From Beta vulgaris subsp. vulgaris (taxonomy: Eukaryota; Streptophyta; Magnoliopsida; Caryophyllales; Amaranthaceae): DNA of 64,000 bases. Positions 1-11,829 of the stretch are shown here, in pieces (within the stretch, counting starts at the first letter, position 1; every line of letters starts with the position of its first letter). Made by a program: the position numbers and the translations under genes. Location of the stretch: NCBI RefSeq assembly GCF_026745355.1, contig NC_079205.1, forward strand, positions 44,298,487 to 44,362,486. The letters are read 5' to 3'. Under the pieces are notes generated by a model. That model saw only the letters and a program-made list of their open reading frames with translations, did no database searches and was not told where the DNA came from.

Positions 1-270
1 GTGCTGATAACGTGTTGTGAGAAATAGAGAGAGAAGTTATGCAAATATATCAGAGAGTATTGTATTGCATTGATGTGTAAAACTGATTTCTTACACCGAT
101 GTATTTATAAGCAAAGTTTTCTACTGTGCACAATTGTAAAGTTTTCAACACGGGAGAAAATTACCTGACATGCATTAAGTGCAAGCAGGAAAAATGGACT
201 TCACACATATGTGAACAGAGGACTTCACACATGTAAACAGTGGAATTGTTCATTCCACTGTTTCTCAACA
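1..270 (-). mobile_element. Ty1/copia-type LTR and start of internal region (element runs off the left edge)
   Basis: On the minus strand an LTR starts TGTTGAGAAACAG at 270 and ends ...TTTCTCACA near position 16. A TATA-like CTTATAAATA lies in its middle. Beyond the end comes ACGTTATCAGCAC, a block I recall next to plant copia LTRs as a primer-binding region (from memory, not checked). The LTR is about 255 bp; the rest of the element lies left of the window. Position 271 onward is CACTA internal sequence, so this LTR element probably inserted into that CACTA element. Confidence 0.6.
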
Positions 271-1547
271 ATTTAAAGATTTAGGATTTAGACAAAAACC
301 GCCTCTCCTCTCTCACTCACATCTCACGCCTCTTTCCTCTCTCACTCAAATCTCTCTCCTCTCTCACCCTAACTTCTCTCCTTTCGCCGTTCGTTTGTCT
401 CTCTTCTCTCACCCTTAACTCTCACGCTAACCTCTCTCCTTTTACCCGGAAAAAGGAGAAAGAGACGATGGCACGGCACCCAGAACTCAAAAATGAACCA
501 TATCGATCCAAGTTTCGTTCGCTTCCTCCCGTTCGTTCGCCGTTCGTTCGTTCGTTTGTTCGCCTCGCCGTTCACGGTTCTCGGTTCGTTCCTCACTCTA
601 CAGACCGACAGGTTTTTCACCGTTCGTTCGTCGTTGTCGGTTCGTCGTTCTCCATCTTCTCGTCGTTCACCGCTTGTAGTTCTCCGACTTTTCACGAAAA
701 AGCAGACCTTTTCTTTTCCTTTTTTTTTTTTCCTTTTTTTCCTTTTTTTTTCGTTTTTGTTTTTCTTTCCCTTTTATTCGTTTCCTTTTGTTTAGTTTCC
801 TTCTTTGTCTTTTTTTTTTATTCTTAATCAGCTTGTAAATTGTGTTTTAGATTTTTTTTTTGATTTTTTGTAATATATTTTTTTAGATCAGTTTTTTATT
901 TTTTTTTGTTATAGATTTTACAGACTATAGGTGATATGTTAATATAATTTCACACCTGCTGCAATAAGCATTTGTTATAATATGCAATGGAATGTTGATG
1001 ATGGGTGAGTTTTAATATAAAAAATAGTTTTGGTTCTTATGAGTTGATTTGTTTTGGATGTCAGTTTCGGATGCAACTAGCTTCATTTATAGATTACTAT
1101 AGGACAAGCAAGTTACATGTTTGTAATGGTAGTTGAAATAGTTTTTAAGACAAGCAGTAGAACTCCTTGATTATGAGCTAGAATAACCTCATATGTGACA
1201 ATAACCTACTAATTATGATTCCTTGTCATTGCATATTTTTGTAATAGATTTTAATATTTTAAATTTAATTGCAAAATGCAAAAAATGATTTTTTTTTTGC
1301 CTGTATCGAGGCCTATTGCTGCGGTTTTGGGCAAAAACCTCAGCAATAAGTTGTGTTTTTTTAATAAAAAATAAATCTATTGCTGCGGTTTTGGCTAGGA
1401 ACCGCAGCAATATCTTGGCCTATTGCTGCGGTTTAAACCGCAGCAATATATTTATTACCTATTGCTGCCCCCTTAATTGATGCGCAGCCAAAACCGCCGC
1501 AATAAGCCACTTTACGACCGCAACAATAAACATTTATTCTACTAGTG
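271..1547. mobile_element. CACTA (En/Spm) transposon, family A, right-hand part
   Basis: The right terminus ends TTATTCTACTAGTG at 1547, the inverse of the CACTAGTAGAATAA start seen at 55119. The last 250 bp hold inverted and direct copies of the subterminal word TTGCTGCGGTTTT / AAAACCGCAGCAA (for example 1313-1330, 1380-1410, 1420-1450), a CACTA hallmark. The interior (300-900) has the same CT-rich block and T-rich spacer as the complete copy at 55119-56827. No transposase is seen, so the copy is non-autonomous. The left terminus is outside the window, beyond the LTR at 1-270. Confidence 0.8.
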
Positions 1548-2147
1548 TATGATGTTTTAATGTTTCCAAAGCATGATAAATTTTTTAATGGTTGATTAAA
1601 ATGCATATTTTATATATATGATATTATGAATGGATGCGGTGACTAGTGTGGCTCAAACTTGGATAGAAAATACGATCTGTGTATCGTTAATGTATTTTTG
1701 TAATCTATATACGATTTACGCATCCTTGGTATTTTTGTAATATTTTAGTTTATAGTTCCAAAATATTTATTCAAGTAGTAGTAAGAAGAATGGTGATTCA
1801 ATCTTATTCCATGAAGCACAAGGATGGAGATCCATGTGATTCAACAATGGAGGCCTTAAAGAGTAGTCTTTAGTTTTATGGGCCATACTAGGATCACATA
1901 TTATTTTATGCATTTAAATATTGCTTTTAAATGCTTTTTAAGTTTATTATGCTTGTGATTTAATTATTTAAATGTTCACTAGTAATTAAATCGACATAAT
2001 AATTTACTTAGGTCCCTTAAATTAAAATATTGGGCTTTTGCTATTCCAAATAAACACCTACTAAAACTTGATTTAGTAATAGATTCTGCCAAAGGAGAGT
2101 GTTACTTCCAATCCTAAGGTAAGTAGAGTAAATTTTCGAAATTTGTG
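1548..2147. other. AT-rich spacer without recognised feature
   Basis: No ORF above background and no terminal repeats found. A short stretch near 1551-1575 (a GATGTTTTAA...AAAGCATGATAA pattern) recurs in similar form near 29563-29592, suggesting an old dispersed repeat. I cannot name it. Confidence 0.4.
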
Positions 2148-2430
2148 ATAAGTCCGTTTTTAATTGCATATAGGTAGGTATTAAGTATCACTTTCATGAA
2201 GTTTGCATCTTAGATCTAATTGTATAATTTGAGCATTCTTTTGAAACACTGTGTTATTTCGAGATACTTTTTCTATGGGATCTTCAGGTTCTTAAGGCCG
2301 ATTGTGACTAAGAGAAGCTAATATGGTTCATAGAAGGTCTACTTGGCGGTTTATAGATGCGAGAAAATGAGTTTAAGTGCTTTGGGGATGAAGGAATGAT
2401 GATAATGAAGAATACTCTCTTCGCGGGACC

Positions 2431-2646
2431 AAGCAAAATTCTGCTTGTCCATGCAACAAGGTGCACGCCCAAGCAGGATTTCGCTTGTCCATGCACCAAG
2501 GCGCACGCCCAAGCGAGATTCCGCTTGCCCGTGCGGTATTGTAAACGAAATCACCAAAAATCTTCTGTCTCGCGTGCACGCCCAAGCAGGATTCCGCTTG
2601 GCCGTGCTCTATGATGCACACCCAAGCCAGATTCTGCTTGCCCGTG
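2431..2646. repeat. Five-unit minisatellite of imperfect palindromes within the gypsy LTR
   Basis: Units sit at about 2431-2454, 2461-2494, 2501-2534, 2572-2607 and 2614-2646. Each contains AAGCAGGATTCYGCTT or a variant, a near-perfect dyad, flanked by GCACGCCC and (T/G)CCCGTGC. The unit can therefore fold as a hairpin on either strand. The several ORFs crossing it on both strands come from the repeat. Confidence 0.85.
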
Positions 2647-2863
2647 CAAACTGCTACCCGCCTTATTTTTGCGACTTAATTATTTCCTATTCTAATCCAT
2701 ATAAGCGATATTAGATTTTATTAAACATACTTTAGAGCTGTTTTTGATTATTAGAAAATAGAGTATTACTTTTTAGAGAGCTTTTTGAGAGCAAACTCCA
2801 TTATTGAACCTTGAATTCTACAAGTTTGATCCATTCAAGTAAAGACTAAGTTTTTCTAATTTC

Positions 2864-2872
2864 CTATTATTA

Positions 2873-2936
<64 letters not shown>

Positions 2937-2954
2937 CATTATTATTATTATTAT
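2864..2954. repeat. (ATT)n microsatellite
   Basis: About 90 bp of near-pure TTA/ATT triplets with few interruptions (one ATC, one GTT). It lies inside the proposed gypsy LTR. Confidence 0.95.
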
Positions 2955-3654
2955 GTCATTTAATTTATTTATCAATTGCTTTGTTATTTCAATCATGAGT
3001 GAGTAGTTTTATAATCTAGGGTTAAGTTGAACCCTAGCAATGATTAATGCATGAATCCCTCCCATAATCCCAACTAGATGTGATTAATGGTCCTTGCTTG
3101 ATTGAATTGTGCTTACTTTCATTATCATACCAGGGATAGGTGATTTTGAATTGATTCCTTATGTCTTATTTTCAATGGGAATTGAATCTAGATGGATTTG
3201 TTGATTTAATCAAGAGAATGAATATCTCTATGAGAATAAGTAGATAGGATTATTACTAGGAACTTATTTGTGATGCTATATTTAATGTCTCTTTCTTGCA
3301 TGATTCCATGAGAATAGGTTTGATTGCTTGTTTAGAGCAGCCATAGGTGCTCGGGAGAGGTTTTTGGTATTTATAGAGTGCATTACTCCTTTTGGATAAT
3401 TGATTATGTTTATTGGGATGAGAATTATTCATGTATTATTCGTGCTAGTAGGGATACTTAATTCTAGGTGCCTTCATTGATTTTACCTCGTGTGTTCTTA
3501 CTACTATCATACTTTAGCTTTATTATTAGTTCAACATTTTTTTCACCGTTGTTTGTCACGTGTTTAGTTAAATTGAGTTAAGATACCTTGTGTTTGGTAC
3601 CATTTGTCATTGTTAATTTGACCTCTTTTCTTTAAGTCCTTTTTGTTGCATGCG

Positions 3655-4870
3655 CACTCGTAGAAAGGTACACAAGATCTAATTACTGTTGACCGTGAGA
3701 TCGAAGCTACAACAACGAGATTAGGAGGTCAAAGAAGAAAACAACAACAAGAATTACTAGACCAACTACAACTGTTACACATTTCGAGCTTAAGCCACAG
3801 TTCATTAAGTTCAACTCATAGGACTCTTATTCGGGAACACCTAAAGAAAGCCCTACTGATCATTTGACTAACTTCCTAGAGAAGTGTAATATACTTTGAA
3901 ATTAACAAATGTTTATGATGATTTGATTCGATATTGTGCTTTTTCTTTTTCTCTTAGGGACGAAGCAAAAGAATGGTTGAAAGACAAAGAAGTGAGGAAG
4001 ATCACCACATGGCCAGAACTGAAAAAGGCTTTTCTCTACCAGTAATTCTTGTTGGAGTCTATGTATGAGGCATGGCAGAGATACAAGGCTTTGCAAAGAT
4101 AATTTCCACACCATGGCATTCCTAAGTGGTTATTGATTCATACATTCTACAATGGTCTGAAGTACGATGTTCGAATTTCTATTGATGCCGCATCTGGCGG
4201 TATTTTCATGGCCAAAAATCCAGAAGCTGCGAAGACATTGTTGGAATGATATGGCCTCCAACAATTATTTGAATGATTGGAGTGTGTCTCATGGAGCCCC
4301 TAAAACGGGAGGTAAGTATGAGGTTGATGTTATTGCTACTGTATCGAACTGTGCAGGTTTTGACAGCTAAGGTTAACCAATTGAGTAGCGGATCAATAAC
4401 ACATGTTTGTGAGATTTGTGAAGTGCAAGGTCACTCATTGAATGAGTTCCAATACAACACCATGGGAGCGATAACTGAGGAAGCTAATGCCCTCCTAAAC
4501 ACAAACACAAGACCATAAAACACCCATACTCAAACACATATAACCCAGGTTGGAAGAATCATCCAAATTTCTCTTACAAAAATAACCAACCTCAACCTCC
4601 ACCCACAAACTACTCCCAACCACCGGGTTTCCAACGTAGGCCACCATTCAACTCCTCCTCCTCATCCTTAACATCCAACCTTGAAACCATCATAGAGATT
4701 TAGCTTCTTCTCAGGCAAAGCAAATTGAATATTGAAGCAGAATGACATCTTCAGCAACTTCCTTCAACAAATTCATGCTCATAATAAAATGATGGAGAAT
4801 TAGATGACCCAACTTGCTCAATAAATCAGTCACCTCTCAAAACCTTCAAGGCAAACCGAACCAAACCTAA
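3655..4870 (+). pseudogene. Ty3/gypsy gag remnant (retrotrans_gag type, Athila/Tat-like)
   Basis: A broken reading frame with stops and frameshifts. Recognisable pieces in order are a start MRTRRKV at about 3651, LRDEAKEWL at about 3955, ITTWPELKKAF at about 4000, then LLESMYEAWQRYKAL, HHGIPKWLLIHTFYNGL at about 4110-4160 and IDAASGG at about 4183. These are the conserved landmarks of the gag of Athila/Tat-type gypsy elements. The downstream part (4500-4860) is rich in Asn, Pro and Gln. It is continuous with the protease ORF at 4894. Gag forms the cytoplasmic virus-like particle in intact elements; this copy cannot make a full protein. Confidence 0.8.
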
Positions 4871-4893
4871 AGGGGTATATCCATGCTATCTTA

Positions 4894-5868
4894 TTGAGAA
4901 GTGGTAAAGAATTGCAAGATCCCTATAGGAAGGTGAATGACCAAAGGAAGAGGGCAGAAAAGTCCAAAAATCCGGGTGAAGAAGATCAAGGCGAAAAAGT
5001 GTTGGAAGAGGAAGCTAAGGAGACTAAGAAAAAGGAACCTGTTGTCATACCTATTGCACCATACAAGCCACCCGTTCCATTCCCTCAAAGATTGGCACAA
5101 GCAAAGCTAGAGAAGAAGTATGGGAAGTTACTTGATATTTTGAAGAAGGTGCACATTAACATCCCTTTCTTGGATGTTATCTCAGAGATGCCTTCTTATG
5201 CTAAGTTTTTGAAAGACATGCTTTGCAACAATAGAAAAATTGAAGAGAATGTCACTATTTCACTAACAGCTAAATGTAGTGCTATTTTGCAGAACAAGCT
5301 TTCAAAGAAGCTAGGAGATCCAGACAATTATTCTGTTCCCGTTAAGCTTGGTGATATTGAAATCAAGAATGTCTTTTGTGAACTTGGGGCAAGTGTCAGT
5401 CTCATGCCCTTGTCAATCTGCAAGAAGCTTAATATGGGTGAGCTGAAACCCCCATGCATCTCCTTAGAACTAGCAGATAGAGCAATCAAGTTCCCTCTTG
5501 GCATCCTTCATCAAGATGTTCCTCTTAGAGTCGGAAAATTTTTCATTCCATGTGATTTTGTTGTTATGAAAATGAAAGAAGATGCACACGTTCCCATTAT
5601 TCTTAGGAGACCCTTTTTGGCCACTGCTGAAGCCATGATTGATATGAAAAAGAGAGAAATCACCTTTAAAATAGGTGACGAGAAGATGGAGTACACACTC
5701 AAGAGCTCCATGGCTTCTCCGTCTATGGGAGAAATTGTTGATAGAGTTGATGTTCTCAATGAGGATACCCCGGTTATATCTAAGACTCCTTCTTCTACGT
5801 CGATTGAGAGATCACTTGTAAAATCCAACATTCAGTTGCTGAGATTAAGGCAGAGTAGTGCATTATAA
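4894..5868 (+). pseudogene. Ty3/gypsy gag C-terminus plus retropepsin-like aspartic protease, probably inactive
   Basis: An open frame of 324 residues starting MRSGKEL, a common Athila-type junction. Residues 1-50 are Lys/Glu-rich. Residues 58-135 contain PVPFPQRL and the INIPF...EMPSYAKFLKDML block conserved in this group. The protease fold follows at about 150-265. Its active-site loop reads CELGASVSLMP at 162-172, where family members have CDLGAS, so the catalytic Asp is Glu (E163). The later conserved IILGRPFLAT reads IILRRPFLAT. Both changes argue against activity. No reverse transcriptase, RNase H or integrase follows, so the unit may derive from a gag-only non-autonomous element. The frame has survived over almost 1 kb despite damage on both sides. 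Confidence 0.85.
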
Positions 5869-6885
5869 AGAAGAACTTGGCATCCATATTTACAATCTTG
5901 GAAAACTTCAATAATTGGATGCAGTCACCAAGGTTATCGAACCCTTCGCTCTCCCCTCCTTAGTGAGGATTTGTGAGCACGCTGCCCTTCTCTTTGTGTC
6001 TACTCTTTACGTTTGTCACAATACGAACATTGTGACATGCTAGTTTGGAGGAGGGTCACTTTTCAACACTTGTACATAATAGGCATTCTAGGATTTTGGC
6101 ATTATAGATTTTTTGTTTCTCACTTTAGGTTGCATTTTAAACTACTCTCTCATGGTAACTGCATAGTATGCTCAATATGGTTCTATATTCCTCTTTTATA
6201 TGAAGTCTAAGCATGATTTGAATAACTCTAAACCATTTTTTATCTCTCCTTGCTTGTTGTGATTTGAATGGTTTGTGGTAAGACGGTTTGATCCTCCCAA
6301 GGGAGACTTGACTATAATTGGTAGCCAAAAATCTACCTAGTGAGGTTATTTGAGCCTAATGGACTAACATCTTTTTAGTATCTCGTTTCGTGTGTGATGC
6401 TCTTCCTTGGCTATTATTCTCTATAACTTGCATTGATACTCCTCGAGAACGCATTAACTTGTTTATGCATTGAATATGATTGAGGCAATTGTTGTTTCTG
6501 AGCTACATGGCCAAATACCACCTACATTAATTACTCCCTTTTTGTCACCCCTTGGAGCCTAGCCTATTACTTTTGACTAACAACATCTTTGGTCCTTTAC
6601 CTTGTCCTACCTAGGGGATTATGAAGCTATGTTGATAAAGTTAAGTGTGACATTAGAGATATTTGGTGGTGTTTGATTGTGTTGAGTTCACCTCCTCATA
6701 GTTACTTTCTTTGAAACTCCTATTGATTTCCTCTTGTAAGTGATTTGTTAAATCCATTACTAAAAAAAAAAAAAAAGAAAACAAAAGAAAACAAAGAAAA
6801 AGATTGTGATTTATGTCTTTAGTGCACAATGAAAGGAAATTGGAGTTTATAGTTGAGGAGTTATGAATTAGCTAATGAGAAAAAG
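5869..6885 (+). other. Non-coding 3' portion of the gypsy element (polymerase region absent)
   Basis: The sequence continues from the gypsy ORF without any RT or integrase motif in six frames. It ends in an A-rich tract (6763-6800) just before the copia insertion. The same sequence resumes after the copia element at 17808. A long non-coding tail after gag is typical of TR-GAG-like non-autonomous gypsy elements, but I cannot identify its 3' LTR. Confidence 0.5.
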
Positions 6886-8406
6886 TGTTGACCCTTTAGT
6901 TTTGAAGATGACCTAACCACAAAAGACATAGTATATTTTATTTATGTTGTTGCAAGGTAATTCATGCTCGAGCTAAGAGAATACTTGATTGAAGATTAAA
7001 ACGGAGAATTAATCAAGATCGAAGTAAACATGTTCGAGAGATGAAGAATCAAGCATGGAATGAAGATTAGAATGCAATAGGGTATTTATTAATCTTCTTG
7101 AGTAAAAGCTTAATTAAGTTCGTGGTGAATTCTCAAAGGAACTTGGTTCTGTTCCCATGAAAGGAACAGACCTGGCACTATAGGAACAAGATTAGGGAAC
7201 AAGACTTAAAATGATTTAGGAACTCATAAGAGACTCTAATATTGTGCGCCTAAGTTAAATTGTGCCCAATATATTGTTAGAGTTTTTAGGGATATTTTGA
7301 CTAAGATCCATATTTTAGGAATTAGTTTAAGTTTGTTAGGAAAAGATTTTAAAAAGATTTTCTGATTTTAAATTAACTGATTTTCAAATCTTATCTTTTT
7401 AAATTTATTTTTATCTTTTATATTTTATTTAAAAGATTTGTTTTCGAAAATAATATTTTTCCGGTTTTTAAAATGTTTCGGATTTTTAAATATAAACTGT
7501 TTTCCGGTTTTATAAAAGATATTTGAAAAAGATATTTTTCCTAAAAACTAGCTAAAGTATTTATTTATTTATTTCCTAAAATCTGATTCACGCCTAAATA
7601 CTGCTACACGTTATGTAGTTAGTGGATTTAGTGGCTTAAGTTAATTATCCTCCAAGTATTTAATTAATTAAATAAGTTTAATTATTCTCCAAGTTTTGAA
7701 AACCACGTAATGTTTTATGCTTCTCTATGAAGTGAAGTATGGATTAGTGGATGCTTTACATGACATGGAAAATTAATTTAATTTAATTAATTAATTAAAA
7801 TCATGGAGACATGTGATAATGGTTAATTAGTGGAGAAATCATGTCTTGTCTTAATTGTCTATAAATAGGCGCCTAATTCATTTGAGAAAATGTGTCTGAC
7901 TTAGTTAATTTGTCTTAAGTTATCTAAAGTGTCAGTGCCTTTTCCTTAAGAGAATTCATACTTACATTAATCGAGTTTATTACTCTTCCATTTTTTACAA
8001 AGTGTATTTTTGAGAAAAGGGTTTGAGTGAACTCTTGTAAGTGTAGAAAGCTTTGAGTAGCAAGAGAAAGAAAGAGAAAGAGAAAGGAACTTCGAGTGAA
8101 GTTTGAGAGAAAACGTCAGTTGTGGGAACTGTCGTTGGGAACTTGAGTTGAGTGACTTAAGTTGAGAATCGAGAGAAAAGTAATAGGTTGTAATCAGAGT
8201 TGTTTTGGCCTATTATAGTGGAAAGTTGTTTAAAATCCCTTGTGGTCGAGGTTGTTTCTTCCTACTAGGCCTAGGAAGTTTTTCCTCGTAAAATCTCTCG
8301 TGTTCCCATTGTTTGTTCCCAAGTTTACTTTTAATTCCGCAAAAAGTATAGCTTATTCTCTCACTATAATTCACCCCCCCTCTTATAGTGCTCATATTAT
8401 ACAACA
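6886..8406 (+). repeat. 5' LTR of the copia element
   Basis: It runs from TGTTGACCCTTTAG to ...ATTATACAACA, 1521 bp. A TATA-like box CTATAAATAGG at about 7859 gives a probable promoter, followed by GA-rich leader sequence. It differs from the 3' LTR mostly by short indels. Confidence 0.97.
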
Positions 8407-8408
8407 AT

Positions 8409-8419
8409 TGGTATCAGAG
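8409..8419 (+). promoter_or_regulatory. Primer-binding site (initiator Met-tRNA type)
   Basis: TGGTATCAGAG lies two bases after the 5' LTR end and is complementary to the 3' end of plant initiator tRNA-Met, the usual copia primer. Confidence 0.93.
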
Positions 8420-8469
8420 GGGAACTCTAATATTCAGGAAACCCTGTTGAGTTCAAGATCTTGAAAAAT

Positions 8470-9968
8470 ATGAATACTAGAGAGAAACTGGAAGAAGGGT
8501 ACTCTACGCAGAGGCCACCAATGTTCAATGGTAAGTTTTACACTTACTGGAAGAACAGAATGGAGATCTTTATCAAAGCCGACAATTACCAGGTATGGAG
8601 AGTCATAGAGGTAGGTGATTTTGAAGTCACTACCACTAATGACAAGAATGAGGTAATTCCTAAATCTATATCTGATTTTGATAAAGCTGATTTCGAAAAG
8701 ATGGAAATTAATGCTCTTGCTATAAAACTGCTTCATTGTGGTCTTGGACCTCATGAACACAATCGTGTCATGGGATGAAAACCGCAAAACAAATTTGGGA
8801 TCTTCTTGAAGTCACTCATGAAGGTACGAGTGAAGTTAAGAGATCAAAAATAGATCTTTTGATGAACCAATATGAACTTTTTCAAATGAAATCAAAAGAG
8901 TCTATCCAAGACATGTTTACACGCTTTACTAAATTATTAATGAGCTAACATCTCTTGGTAAAGTGATTACATCTGAGGAACAGGTACGAAAGGTCCTAAG
9001 GAGCCTTCCTAGGGATCGGAGGCTAAGGTAACTGCCTTACAGGAAACTAAGGACTTTACTAAGTTCAATTTGGAACAACTTGCTGGTTCCCTATGACTCA
9101 TGAGTTGCAATTGGACAATGAGAATGGAGACATGTCCAAGCAAAATCGATTGCCTTAAAAGCTGATGAAAGTGAAGACTCAGAAACGATGAAGAAGAATC
9201 GCTCTCATGGTCCGAAAATTCAAAAGAATGTTTAGGAACATGAAGAATGGAGATTACAAAGGTAAGAATAAGAAATATTCTAACAAACTTGTTTGTCATA
9301 AGTGTGGCAGTTCTGAGCACTTCATCAAGGATTGTCCCCAATGGGAACAAGAAAAAGGCAAAGGAAGGGAACAAAGCAGAGATAGGAACAAGAATACAAA
9401 AACTCCTATACTCGATCTGACATGAAGAAAGCTATGGTTGCTGCATGGGGAGACTCTGACTCGAGAAGAAGATGATCCTCAACCAAATGAGGAGACTGCA
9501 AACTTCTGTCTTATGGCTCTTGACAATTCCGAATCTGATGAAGAGATTGAATCTCTTGAGGCAAGTCTAGACACCATCAAAACTCGTCTTAATTCTTTAA
9601 GTAAAGAAAAATTATTTGAGTTTATTGTTGACGCTGTAAATGATTGCAAAGATGAACCATTAAACTAAAACAATGTCAACATGCTTTAAGTTAGCAAAGG
9701 AACATACCTCTTGGCTTAAAAGTGTTCGAATTGATATTGAGAAAAGATTTTTCGATTGTTTGACAAAAATCTTAAATTAAAAGAGGATTTCGAAAATCTT
9801 AAAAATGAGAACTACTTGTTAAGTCTTGAGTTATCACAACTAAAAGAGTTTGTTCCTGAAGTAAGTTCATTTGACATTAAGTCAGTTCCCTTGCAAAGTT
9901 TCAAATCTGAAATAAACGAATTGAAAAATCATGTTTCATTTTTGGAAATTGAAAATAAGAACTTGTAG
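8470..9968 (+). pseudogene. Copia gag, frameshifted
   Basis: The start is MNTREKLEEGYSTQRPPMF at 8470, followed by the copia gag N-terminal pattern FNGKFYTYWKNRMEIFI and KIWD-like text in a shifted frame after 8778. A first zinc knuckle, CHKCGSSEHFIKDC (C-x2-C-x4-H-x4-C), is at about 9294-9335. Acidic and coiled-coil stretches follow (9438-9668, 9756-9968). Gag packages the element RNA. At least three frame changes and one stop separate the pieces. Confidence 0.85.
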
Positions 9969-9980
9969 AAGGGAAATCAA

Positions 9981-10492
9981 ATGAGAAATGAAAAGAAAAT
10001 GCTACCTATTCCAAACTGGATTAAGAACCCTCAAACAAAACGAACTGAAGGTCTTGGTTTTAATCACAAAAAGAAATTTGAAAAACCTAAAAAGAGAGTT
10101 GATTTACCAAGTGATAAAGTTTGTATGTTTTGTGGGAACACTGGTCATTTTAGGAACTCTTGTCCTAAAAGACTTGGTCGCATAATGAGAACTTGGAAAC
10201 AAGTAAGTAATTTGGAAAAAGAAATCTATTGTTCCTGAAGGAAAGGAACCCAAGAAAGATTGGGTTCCTAACTCTAACAATTAGTTTTCTTGCAGGTTGG
10301 AGTGAGGGGAACAACACATGGTACCTAGACAGTGGTTGTTCTAAGCATATGACTGGAGATAAATCAAGATTTCTCTCACTCTCAGCCTATAATGGTGGAA
10401 GTGTGACTTTTGGTGACAACAAGAAAGGTAACATAGTTGCCATGGGCAAAGTTGGTAAGTCATCGTCACATTCCATAGAATATGTTTTCTAG
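9981..10492 (+). pseudogene. Copia second zinc knuckle and aspartic protease
   Basis: A second knuckle CMFCGNTGHFRNSC is at about 10122-10163. After a frame change comes WYLDSGCSKHMTGD at about 10320, the Ty1/copia protease active site with intact DSG. The downstream VTFGDNKKGNIVAMGKV is the flap region. The protease matures the polyprotein inside the particle. The frame stops at 10492, just before the integrase region. Confidence 0.88.
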
Positions 10493-10499
10493 TTGATGG

Positions 10500-11700
10500 A
10501 TTAAAGCATAACTTGTTAAGTATTTCCCAATTCTGTGAAAGGGAACTGTGTGAAGTTTAATAGTGAAAAATGTTTATTGTCAACAATAGCACAAAGGATA
10601 TCATTTTGGAAGGAACAAGGAAAGGGAACACATATGTTGTGGATCTCAACCTTGTTCCCAAAAACAATTCACATGCCTTAGTGTTATTGATGATGATTCA
10701 TTTTATGGCACAAGCGTCTAGGTCATGCTAGCTTTTTCTTGCTTGACAAACTGCGTTCTAAAGAACTAGTTTTAGGTTTACCCTCTACTAAGTTTCATTT
10801 AGATCATGTGTGTGATGCATGCGCAAAAGGTAAGCATGTTAGGTCCTCTTTCAAGTCCAAGAATGTGGTAAGTACCACAAGACCTTTAGAGTTAATACAT
10901 ATGGATTTATGTGGACCTATGAGGATACAAAGTAGAGGATGGAAGAAATATGTGTTGTAATTGTAGATGACTTCTCTAGATTTACTTGGGTTATTTTTCT
11001 TTCTAGCAAGGACGAGACTTATGATGAGTTCCTTGTCTTTGCAAAGAAAGTACAAAATTTGAGTGGTCAAAATTACTTCACCTTAGATCCGACCATGGAA
11101 AGATTTGAAAATTTAAGTTCGATGACTTTAGAGAGACAATGGATTAGATCACAATTTCTCAGCCCCTAGAACACCTCAACAAAATGGTGTTGTTGAAAGG
11201 AAGAATAGAACACTAGAAGAGATGGCTAGGACTATGTTGATAGCTAGTGGACTTCCTAAAAACTTTTGGGCAGAAGCTGTGAATACTGCTTGTCATATTA
11301 TAAATCGAGCCATGGTAAGACCTTTATTAAATAAAACCTATGAGCTGTATTTTGGTAAAAAGCCCAATATTACATATTTCAGAACATTTGGATGTAAATG
11401 TTTTGTTCATAATAATGGGAAACAAAATATTGGAAAATTTGATGCTAGAAGTAAATGTATTCTTAGGATATTCTTCTAGTAGCAAGGCTTATAGAGTTAT
11501 AATAAAAGGTCTATGTGTGTAGAAGAAAGTGTGCATGTTATTTTTGATGAAACAGATAAATTTGATGCAAGCACACAGGTTGAAGATGACTTCGAAATAG
11601 GATTGCAAAAGATCTAAGTCTTATTGATGAGACTTTGGAAGACGAAGTCATGGGAACAAAGCCAAGGGAACAACATCCTGTTCCTGTTCCCAATGAGAGA
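10500..11700 (+). pseudogene. Copia integrase (GAG_pre-integrase and rve core), frameshifted
   Basis: WHKRLGHA at about 10708 and CDACAKGKH at about 10812 form the HHCC zinc-binding domain. PLELIHMDLCGPM at about 10890 holds the first catalytic Asp; VDDFSRFTWVIFL at about 10960 holds the second. FSAPRTPQQNGVVERKNRTL at about 11155-11215 holds the catalytic Glu, followed by MARTML and the FGCKCFVHN C-terminal landmark at about 11390. About 20-40 residues before the third motif look scrambled or deleted (11085-11150). Integrase inserts the cDNA into the chromosome. Confidence 0.9.
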
Positions 11701-11829
11701 AGAAGAAACTAAGTGATGAACACAGTGAATGAATCCACTTTGTTGAACCTGGTTCCCAAGTACAGGGAAATGAAGATGATCAAGGAAACCAAGTTTCCAT
11801 CCAGGATTTCCAACCAAAGCCTTGGAAAA

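Larger units (their letters stand above)
2148..3509 (+). mobile_element. Ty3/gypsy LTR (5' LTR of degenerate gag-protease element)
   Basis: It begins TGATAAGTCCG, like the solo LTR at 26566 (TGATAAGTCAT), and lies upstream of a gypsy gag region. The proposed end is ...CTACTATCA at 3509, giving short inverted ends TGATA/TATCA, but this end is uncertain: no clear primer-binding site follows. Inside are five palindromic minisatellite units (2431-2646) and an ATT microsatellite (2864-2954). No matching 3' LTR was found in the window. Confidence 0.55.

Noticed and set aside
468..827. Plus-strand ORFs of 100-119 residues rich in Phe, Arg and Ser
   Set aside because: They lie in the CT- and T-rich interior of a non-autonomous CACTA copy and have no motif.
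1300..1547. Regularly spaced TTGCTGCGGTTTT units resembling a CRISPR array
   Set aside because: The units occur in both orientations at the ends of CACTA elements and are subterminal repeats, not direct repeats with unique spacers.
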